This document shows positions 57,638-64,000 of a stretch of 64,000 nucleotides of DNA, piece by piece. The position numbers were made by a program, and so were the translations under genes. Within the stretch, counting starts at the first letter, position 1, and every line of letters begins with the position of its first letter. The stretch comes from Pseudomonas gingeri (GTDB lineage Bacteria > Pseudomonadota > Gammaproteobacteria > Pseudomonadales > Pseudomonadaceae), in assembly GCF_013386115.1 (NCBI RefSeq), contig NZ_JACAOR010000007.1:210702-274701 (forward strand), read 5' to 3'. The notes beneath the pieces are model-generated. The model was not told where the DNA came from. It saw only the letters and a program-made list of their open reading frames with translations, and ran no database searches.

Positions 57638-58363
57638 ATGTCTGAATACATCAGCCCAAGAAACCTGGATCAACCGGTGATCCTCAGCGTCAATCCCGCC
57701 GGAGTCGGTGCCATTGACGTAGCCGACCCGGAAAAACCCCTGCCCGTGCTGGTGGGGCCGTTGGACCTCAAGCCCCTGGATCATATCGACCTGTACTGGG
57801 GGGCAATCGCGGACCCCGTCAGCAGCTACGATCACCCGAGGGACGCGCCACCGATCAATGACTTCGTCATCCTGGCGGTGGATACCGGAAACATCGAGTC
57901 GGCCAGGGATCCGGTACCGGTTCGCTATCGCTTCACCCCGTTTCCCGGCAGTACCTCGCAGGACTCCGACATCACCCACATCCGCGTCAAGCTGGAAGCC
58001 CCCGGCGGCATCGATATCGATCCGGCCACGCCTTACGAGAACGAAGCCCTGCGTCCGCCCCGGGTGCAACCGCCAGCAGTGATCGTCGACCCGCAGGGTG
58101 TGCGGGTGATCGTCACGCCCTACGAGCAGATGAGCGAAGGCGATCGGATCCGGGTCAGTTGGGCCGAATCGACGGTCGACCACCCGCCGCTGACAGCGGC
58201 GGAAGCCGGCACGGAGGTGGTTATCCCGATTCCGCCGCAGATCATCGAGGCCGTCGGCGACTCAAGCAAGCTGCCGGTGCGCTACGAGGTCCATGACGTG
58301 GTCGGCAACTGGTCGAAACGCTCGGCCGCCACCGAGGTCGTGGTCAGCATCGGTTCGCGCTGA
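57638..58363 (+). CDS. Two-domain Ig-like protein related to the giant gene's C-terminal part
   Basis: This 241-residue protein has two Ig-like domains and nothing else. It aligns along its whole length with the region of the giant protein that follows the six DUF4329-like units (GVGAIDVADPEKPLPVLVGPLDLKPLDHIDLYWG here; GVGATDVIDPLRPLPVVIAPLDLKPRDRVDLYWG there). The second domain matches as well (VRYEVHDVVGNWSKRS against VRYEIRDVVNNWSRWS). There is no signal peptide. GGAG lies nine bases before the ATG. It may be a small partner, an assembly part or a duplicated remnant of a larger protein. Confidence 0.82.
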   Translation: MSEYISPRNLDQPVILSVNPAGVGAIDVADPEKPLPVLVGPLDLKPLDHIDLYWGAIADPVSSYDHPRDAPPINDFVILAVDTGNIESARDPVPVRYRFTPFPGSTSQDSDITHIRVKLEAPGGIDIDPATPYENEALRPPRVQPPAVIVDPQGVRVIVTPYEQMSEGDRIRVSWAESTVDHPPLTAAEAGTEVVIPIPPQIIEAVGDSSKLPVRYEVHDVVGNWSKRSAATEVVVSIGSR

Positions 58364-58372
58364 GCCCAATCG

Positions 58373-58401
58373 CGCCGGTTGCCGCAGGCAGGGCAACCGG
58401 C
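58373..58401. terminator. Hairpin between convergent genes
   Basis: GCCGGTTGCC pairs with GGCAACCGGC around a short loop in the 41-base gap between the 241-residue gene and the hydrolase. No T tract on either side, so it is a probable but not certain bidirectional terminator. Confidence 0.5.
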
Positions 58402-58404
58402 GCT

Positions 58405-59085
58405 TCAACCGGCATGCCGGCCGATGAATTCAGCGATCTGCCGCGCCGCCGTGTCCAGGTGCTGCGCATGGTTGAAGCCACTGGCCTTCAATGGCTTGAG
58501 ATCGTGATCGGCAGCCTGCAGCCAGCTCAGTTCGATCCGGGCCGACAGCGCATAGTCCGATACCGCCTGGCGATTGCCCAGGGCGTCGCGTTCACCCTGG
58601 ACGATCAGCGTCGCTGTCGCGAGCCCGGCCAGGTGCGCCACCCGTGGTTTCTCCGGCTTGCCCGCGGCATAGAACGGGTAGCCCAGGCACACCAGTCCTT
58701 GCGCGCCAAGGTCGTCGGCCACCAGGCTGGCCATGCGCCCGCCCATGGACTTGCCGCCAATGAACAGCGGCCCGCGGACCTGCTGCCGGACCTGCTCGTA
58801 CACCTCGCGCCAGCACTCCAGCAACCGGGCCTGCGGATTGGGCGGACGCTTGCCGCCATCCAGGCGTCGCTGGGCCATGTAGGGAAACTCGAAACGCAGC
58901 ACGTCGATGCCTTCTGCCGCCAGGCGCGCGGCCATGGCGTTCATGAACTCACTGTCCATCGGCGCCCCGGCACCGTGGGCGAGGATCAGCGTGGCCCGCG
59001 GGCCTTCGTCCCCGGCGGCGTTGTACAGATAGGCGGGATTGGTCGGCCAGGGTGCCTGGAACCGGGTTGCTTGCTGCGTCGACAT
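58405..59085 (-). CDS. Alpha/beta-hydrolase family protein (KANL3/Tex30-like)
   Basis: This 226-residue cytoplasmic protein has the alpha/beta-hydrolase order: an N-terminal HGAGAPMDSEF oxyanion region (about 43-53), the nucleophile elbow GGKSMGGR (Ser near residue 117), an acid in GERDALG (about 170) and the catalytic His in ADHDLKP (about 197). It resembles the small hydrolases annotated as KANL3/Tex30-like or dienelactone-hydrolase-like; the substrate is unknown. The ATG at 59085 has GAGAGG four bases upstream; a GTG 12 bases further is possible. It splits the Ig-like genes from the giant gene and is probably not functionally linked to them. Confidence 0.85.
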   Translation of the reverse strand: MSTQQATRFQAPWPTNPAYLYNAAGDEGPRATLILAHGAGAPMDSEFMNAMAARLAAEGIDVLRFEFPYMAQRRLDGGKRPPNPQARLLECWREVYEQVRQQVRGPLFIGGKSMGGRMASLVADDLGAQGLVCLGYPFYAAGKPEKPRVAHLAGLATATLIVQGERDALGNRQAVSDYALSARIELSWLQAADHDLKPLKASGFNHAQHLDTAARQIAEFIGRHAG

Positions 59086-59255
59086 AAGACCTCTCACTTC
59101 ACCACCCGCACCGACAGCGGGCCTCTAGATATGTAACGCATCGCTGCGCCGCTTTTCCTGAAAATGAATGCACCTTACCTGCCTGCGCAGACACTGCAAG
59201 GCCGGCGCTGCCGACACGGGATGCTTCCCGCGGTCATTTCCAGACGAGTATTGCC

Positions 59256-62200
59256 ATGCCCCAAGACGCCCTTACCCACGCCGAACCACCCGCCCCCAGC
59301 CCCCTGCAAGGCGATCGTGCCATCGCTCACGGGCCCGGGAAAGCCACCTATCCCTCCCTCGGCCACGCCTTCGCCAGCCTCGAGGAAGCCGCCCGGCATG
59401 CCCACGCCCAGGCCGCGCTCAAAGGCCCGGAGCGACAGTCGTCGCTGCTCCTGAAGCATCCACAGAAGGACGAATTCACGGCGACACCACCACAGCCCGG
59501 CACGCAGGCCTATCTCGACCCGCAAGCCGTCTTCGGACACGACGCCGGGGGCGTACTGCAACTGCCCGAAGGTTTTGTCCTGGTCGGCCTATATGGCCAG
59601 GCCGAGGCCACTCACGAGCAACTGCCACCCCGGGAAAGCGGCGTCTACGAAAACTTCTTCAGCCCCCACGACCTGTTCGCCGGACTCCATCAGGCCCGCC
59701 GCTCGCGGCCATCGATACCAGGAGCGCAACCGCTGCCGCTGTTCTACGGCACGCCTGACGGCGCCCTGCTGTCCTATCACGCCGACGATAGCGACCTGGC
59801 GTTGGCCCTGTTGCCCGAAGGCGCGGACTGGTCGTCCCGGGCCAGGCACTATCAGGAACAACTGGCGAGCGGCGTACTGCCCCCCAGCCAGTTCGTGCGG
59901 ACCCTCGCCGCCGCCGGGAAACTGCGGGTGATCGAGACCAGCCGCCTGTGGAACCCTGCCGGCGACGTGAACTCGATCACCTGGGCACCGTTCGCCGATG
60001 CCGTGCTCCCGGAACTGGGCCCGATCTTCCTCAGCGCGGACGACGCCGCCCGCCATGCCCAGCAGATCATCCAGGGCGGCACCGACAAGGAACTCGGCGG
60101 GCTGATCTTCCAGCGCGAGGACGGCAGCTTTGTCGCCACGCTGCCCACCAGCGGCAGTGGCAGCCGGTTCGACAGCGAGAGCCTGTATCCCGTCACGGAA
60201 ACCGGTATCGCCGACTTCCCGCCAGGGCACAGGCTGCATGCGCTGTATCGCGCCAATATCAGTTTGTCGGCCATCCGGGAACAGACCAGCGGCGCCGTGG
60301 ACAACCGGGCGACCGGCACCGAACAGGAGCGCCGCCTCAGGCTGAAAAGCATCACCCCCGAGGAAGTGCTCGCCACCCTCCTTCCCCGTCACCAGGGGAT
60401 AAGAGCGTTTTATGTGCTGATGACCGACTTGAACATCATCAAGTACATGCCCAGCGGCTCGGCCGAGGAAGATGCCCTGATCCCGCGCCTGCTGCCCGGA
60501 AAGGACCTCGGCGATCTCGATCGGCTGGCACCGGCCGATTTCATCAAGGCCCTGGCAAAGGCCGGCGGGCTCCATATCGTGCGCGGCGATAGCTACTGGG
60601 GCCCGCCGGGCAAGGTGCCCGACGACTGGGCCCCCTACCCGCCAGCCACAATATCGGCCCCGACCCTGCCGGCCTTCGGGCCGGTGTTCGACACGGCGGA
60701 TGCCGCCGCCCTGCATGCCAATCAGCGTATCGGCGGCCAGTACCGGGAACGGCGCATCGGCTTTATCGTCACCGACAGCCACGACCGCTACGTGGCGAGC
60801 GAGCCGGCCAGCGCCACGGAACCGCTGTTCGCCGCCAACCCGTTGCTGCGTGCCGGGCCTGACGGCTCCCTGGCCGCACTGCCCGGTTATCGCCTGGCCG
60901 GTCTTTACTACAGCGCCGAACTGTATCCGGAGCGCCTGCCCTGCAAGGACGTCTGGATGTACCGGAACTTCTTCCTGCCCGATGAGTTGCTGGCGGCGCT
61001 CAGCCTGATCGAAGGTTATCGCCCGACACCCGCCACGCCCCACATCCCGCTGTACCTGAGCACCCGCGATGGCGCACAGTTGAAATACCTCTCGCGTGAT
61101 ATCAGCTTCGACAAGGCCTTGCTCGCCGGTTCGAGCAACCTCGCCAGTTACGGTGAACGGCTGGTCCAGGGTGTTCTCGATCCGCTGGACTTCATCCATG
61201 CGCTGGCCGAGATCGGTGAACTGAGCGTGCTGCACCCCAGCGAACTGTGGGGCCCGCCCGCTCGCCTGAGCGGCGAATGGCGAGCCTATCAAGGGCAACG
61301 GCGACGAACGCTGGGGCCGATCTTCGCCAGCGCCGACGACGCCGCCCGCCACGCCCATGGGCAGATCGCCCGCCGCTACGACAAGGTCTATGGCGGGGTG
61401 ATCCTGAAACGTCCGGACGGCCAGTTCGTGGCCTCCACGCCGCGGGTCTCGCCCACCGAAATCTTCGATCACACCCTGGTGTTCCCGACCCTCAATGGTT
61501 TTCCCCTTGAAGGCCACACCATTGTCGGCACCTACAATTCACGCCTGGGCACGCTGGACTTCCCCCTGCCGGAGAGCGAAGCACGGCTCTACCTGAACCT
61601 GTTCCCGACCTGGGACATCTACCGGGCCATCAAGGACCGCTCGATCCCGTTGCATTATTTCTCCTGCCAGGACGGCTCGCTGATCCGCTACAACAGCAAG
61701 CATTCGCCAGATGAAGTCGATGTGTTCAATGCCCTGGCGCCTTCATCGGCAAGTCCGCTGAACCTGATGGAAAACCCGACGGAGCAGTGTTTCAAGAGTG
61801 GCAGGGACGAGGACAGGGGAGCGGTACTGGCCTTCGCCCGCGACCTGGTCAAGGCCGGGGAACTGCGGGTGCTGGTCAGCGGCCGCGAAGTCTGGACGAC
61901 GGCTGGCAAGGTCCTGGCCCTGCGCGACAGCGCCGACGGACTGCTGGTCGACACCGACCAGGGTGCCATCGCCACCTCCGCGCCCGCGTTCAGCCCGGTG
62001 TTCATGACACCGCTGGATGCCGTGCGCCATGGGCTTGCGCAGATCGGCCAGAGAGGCGGGCGCCGCTTCGGTTTCATTTTCCGCAAAACCGACAGGGAAT
62101 ATGTCGCCACCGAAGCCATCATCGATACCAGCGCGAACTTCGACAGGGCGCTCGTCCTGCCGCCGCAGATCGCCGTCCTCGCCCTGATTCCCGGCTATGT

Positions 62201-64000
62201 CATCGACGGCCTGTATGTCGCGACCGGCCATCAGGAGGCGCTGCCGGCGGACCCGGTCTACCCGCACTTCATCTCCGCGCGGGACTTCGCCCATGCCATC
62301 AAGACCGCTCGGGAAACCGCCATCGTGCCCGGCCACCAGGCCACCACCCACCTGTATCTGTCGACCGCCGACGGCGCCCTGTTGAGCTATACGGTGCCGC
62401 TGGTTCCGGATGCCGACGAAGTGATCCGCGGCAGCGTCTTCCACAACGACGGCATCGATACCCAGGGCCAGTTGGAGAACGGCTCGCTGACAGGCCGGGA
62501 CTATGTCCGCCGCGTGGCGGCGAGCGGCAAGTTGAGCGTCCTGCAACCCGGCACGCTGTGGCGCCAGGGCGGCCCGGTCACGGCCACCTGGGAACCGGTC
62601 GATATCGCCACCACCACCGCGCAGCCCTATGCCCTCAGCCCGCTGTTCGCCCATGCGGACGATGCGGCGCTGCATACCCACGACAAGCTCGGCCGTGGCC
62701 GCGGCGCGCTGCTGGTCGACGCGATCTACCGCACCTCCGCCCCCGAGGGCTACGTCACCCTGGAACCTTTCGTCGATGGCCAGGCGATCAAGGTCACCCG
62801 TACCCTGGCCGACCTGAAGACCCAGGTGCTGGAGAAGGAACGCCTGGAACTGACCCTGGGCAGGACACCGCTCGACAGCATCCACTATGCCAAGCCGCTG
62901 GCCCCTACCCGCTACCAGACCGGCGACAGCCCTCACGTCGACTTCTTCTCCGTCGAGGACATCTGCTTCGTCACCCAGACCCTGCTGGCCGACAACCTCT
63001 TCCTCAATGGCATCTACTATTCCAGCCAGGACGGCGCCCTGTTCAAGTACGAGCCCAGGGCCTCGCACGCACAGGGCGAACTGTGCGCACCGGTAGATGC
63101 CGACAGCATCCGCAGCCTCACCCCGCCACAGTTCCGCCTGGTGAACGCGGTCGCCGCCGCCGGCAAGCTGAGTGTGCTGCACACCAGCCAGCTGTGGCCC
63201 ACCCCGGGCCCGATCGATCCCACCTGGACACCGGCATGGACGCTCAGCGAGCGCCGCCCACGGGCCACGCGGGCGCTGATCCCGCCGCTGATCAACAGTT
63301 TCAATCTCGGCGGCGTCGGTGCCACCGACGTGATCGACCCGCTGCGGCCCCTGCCCGTGGTGATCGCGCCGTTGGACCTGAAGCCCAGGGACCGCGTCGA
63401 CCTGTACTGGGGCAGCCATCCCGACCCCGTCGCCAGCCATACCCAGGATAGCGAACCCGGCGCCACTCACCTCACCCTGCGGGTCGATACGCGCTGGATC
63501 ATGAGCGGCGAGGTGACGGTGCGCTATGTCCTCACGCCGTTCCCCGGCGGTGCGCCGGAAACCGCCGAGACCAGCCTGCGGGTCAAGCTGGACGTGCCCG
63601 GCGACCCCGACACCCAGTCGGCGACACCGACCCTCAACGACAAGCTGGAACTGCCCGTGGTGATACCTCCCGGGGTGATCGAGGATCCGGAAGGCGTCAG
63701 CGTGGTCATCAAGCGCTATGCGAACATGGCCGCCGGTGATGTGATCGTGGTGTCGTGGCATGGTCGCCTGGTGCAACACCCGCCGCTGAGCGCGCCGAGC
63801 GATGAAGTGGTGGTGCCGATCGATCCGCGGATCATCCGCGAGGCCGGCAACTCCGACGCGATCCTCGTGCGCTACGAGATCCGCGATGTGGTCAACAACT
63901 GGTCGCGCTGGTCACGCCCGGCCCTGGTCGAAGTCGGTATCGGCGATCCATCCCTGCCCGCCCCGGTGGTGCCACGGGCCCAGGGCATGCAGTTGGACCT
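59256..64000 (+). CDS. Giant protein with six DUF4329-like units followed by Ig-like domains (3' end outside window)
   Basis: The frame is open for 1,581 codons from the ATG at 59256 to the window edge without a stop; I read it through codon by codon. Residues about 35-1340 consist of six tandem units of about 218 residues. Each opens with a segment like GPIFASADDAARHAH, continues GGVILKRPDGQFVAS, and closes with AAGKLSVLHTSQLW. The opening segment matches my memory of DUF4329, a family often found at the C termini of Rhs-type and other large proteins. From about residue 1342 the Ig-like domains begin, with KPRDRVDLYWG and VRYEIRDVVNNWSRWS, and a further domain starts at the edge (LPAPVVPRAQG). 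No signal peptide is present; the ribosome site is weak (GACGAG). Function unknown: a large adhesin, toxin or scaffold are all possible. Confidence 0.85.
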   Translation, partial: MPQDALTHAEPPAPSPLQGDRAIAHGPGKATYPSLGHAFASLEEAARHAHAQAALKGPERQSSLLLKHPQKDEFTATPPQPGTQAYLDPQAVFGHDAGGVLQLPEGFVLVGLYGQAEATHEQLPPRESGVYENFFSPHDLFAGLHQARRSRPSIPGAQPLPLFYGTPDGALLSYHADDSDLALALLPEGADWSSRARHYQEQLASGVLPPSQFVRTLAAAGKLRVIETSRLWNPAGDVNSITWAPFADAVLPELGPIFLSADDAARHAQQIIQGGTDKELGGLIFQREDGSFVATLPTSGSGSRFDSESLYPVTETGIADFPPGHRLHALYRANISLSAIREQTSGAVDNRATGTEQERRLRLKSITPEEVLATLLPRHQGIRAFYVLMTDLNIIKYMPSGSAEEDALIPRLLPGKDLGDLDRLAPADFIKALAKAGGLHIVRGDSYWGPPGKVPDDWAPYPPATISAPTLPAFGPVFDTADAAALHANQRIGGQYRERRIGFIVTDSHDRYVASEPASATEPLFAANPLLRAGPDGSLAALPGYRLAGLYYSAELYPERLPCKDVWMYRNFFLPDELLAALSLIEGYRPTPATPHIPLYLSTRDGAQLKYLSRDISFDKALLAGSSNLASYGERLVQGVLDPLDFIHALAEIGELSVLHPSELWGPPARLSGEWRAYQGQRRRTLGPIFASADDAARHAHGQIARRYDKVYGGVILKRPDGQFVASTPRVSPTEIFDHTLVFPTLNGFPLEGHTIVGTYNSRLGTLDFPLPESEARLYLNLFPTWDIYRAIKDRSIPLHYFSCQDGSLIRYNSKHSPDEVDVFNALAPSSASPLNLMENPTEQCFKSGRDEDRGAVLAFARDLVKAGELRVLVSGREVWTTAGKVLALRDSADGLLVDTDQGAIATSAPAFSPVFMTPLDAVRHGLAQIGQRGGRRFGFIFRKTDREYVATEAIIDTSANFDRALVLPPQIAVLALIPGYVIDGLYVATGHQEALPADPVYPHFISARDFAHAIKTARETAIVPGHQATTHLYLSTADGALLSYTVPLVPDADEVIRGSVFHNDGIDTQGQLENGSLTGRDYVRRVAASGKLSVLQPGTLWRQGGPVTATWEPVDIATTTAQPYALSPLFAHADDAALHTHDKLGRGRGALLVDAIYRTSAPEGYVTLEPFVDGQAIKVTRTLADLKTQVLEKERLELTLGRTPLDSIHYAKPLAPTRYQTGDSPHVDFFSVEDICFVTQTLLADNLFLNGIYYSSQDGALFKYEPRASHAQGELCAPVDADSIRSLTPPQFRLVNAVAAAGKLSVLHTSQLWPTPGPIDPTWTPAWTLSERRPRATRALIPPLINSFNLGGVGATDVIDPLRPLPVVIAPLDLKPRDRVDLYWGSHPDPVASHTQDSEPGATHLTLRVDTRWIMSGEVTVRYVLTPFPGGAPETAETSLRVKLDVPGDPDTQSATPTLNDKLELPVVIPPGVIEDPEGVSVVIKRYANMAAGDVIVVSWHGRLVQHPPLSAPSDEVVVPIDPRIIREAGNSDAILVRYEIRDVVNNWSRWSRPALVEVGIGDPSLPAPVVPRAQGMQLD
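59358..63230 (+). repeat. Six tandem DUF4329-like units within the giant gene
   Basis: Unit starts, judged from the opening segment, are near 59358, 60015, 60675, 61308, 61986 and 62634. That is a period of about 219, 219, 212, 226 and 216 codons. The units are clearly related but diverged, so this is an old protein-level repeat rather than recent DNA duplication. Units 1 and 3 keep the most complete S-A-D-D-A-A-R-H-A motif. Unit 0 reads FASLEEAARHAHAQ, and unit 5 has lost the G-G-x-I-x strand. Confidence 0.8.

Noticed and set aside
58405..59085. Alpha/beta-hydrolase as an effector or immunity gene of the Ig-like array
   Set aside because: It is a typical small cytoplasmic hydrolase on the opposite strand with its own ribosome site; nothing ties it to the neighbours beyond position.

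Overview
The window reads as a chromosome segment of a fluorescent Pseudomonas (P. fluorescens group). The evidence is a complete pyoverdine block (pvdL, pvdG, pvdS), an acyclic-terpene (atu) catabolic cluster, a dsbD/TlpA-like/dsbG operon of the Pseudomonas type, several Pseudomonas housekeeping genes (acnA, aer, rlmM, pdxB, tusA, ppnP), and scattered Pseudomonas REP palindromes of the form GTGGGAGCGGGCTTGCCCGCG. No rRNA, tRNA, insertion sequence, phage gene or CRISPR array was seen.

Layout. 1-3092: periplasmic disulfide-bond operon (3' part of dsbD, a TlpA-like redoxin, dsbG). 3284-5392: a 702-residue protein of unknown role that looks like a lectin/ricin-type beta-trefoil joined to a PLAT-like domain. 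5550-20251: pyoverdine block. pvdL (a four-module NRPS) and pvdG (type II thioesterase) run leftward from a PvdS-type promoter, and pvdS runs rightward from a promoter overlapping a Fur box. A nine-residue leader ORF appears to be coupled to pvdG. 20314-21132: a periplasmic solute-binding-like protein. 21229-30589: atuR and atuABCDEF, divergently arranged around two mirror-image operators, with REP elements inserted inside the operon.

30712-41053 and 46348-48920 are mostly housekeeping: an exonuclease, ppnP, an ABC exporter, a small conserved protein, pdxB, a MATE pump, tusA, rlmM, acnA, a CPBP protease and aer. They are interrupted at 41300-46216 by a 1,638-residue putative toxin or effector.

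49279 to the right edge is the most unusual part. Three related genes of about 600-640 residues each encode five tandem Ig-like beta domains marked by a recurrent G-D-x-I-x-x-x-W-G motif. A 241-residue two-domain relative follows. Beyond a divergent alpha/beta hydrolase lies a giant open reading frame (59256 to beyond 64000) with six tandem units of about 218 residues resembling DUF4329, followed by the same Ig-like domains. An autotransporter on the opposite strand sits inside the array. I see no signal peptide, anchor or known secretion signal on the Ig-like proteins, and I cannot assign them a function. This array is my best candidate for an undescribed system.

How the genes work together. 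The Dsb operon repairs and isomerises disulfides in the periplasm. The pyoverdine block makes and proofreads the start of the siderophore peptide under iron control. The atu genes degrade geraniol/citronellol-type terpenoids by carboxylating the methyl branch. The right-hand array and the 1,638- and 702-residue proteins look like accessory cargo, possibly for interaction with hosts or competitors, but that is inference.
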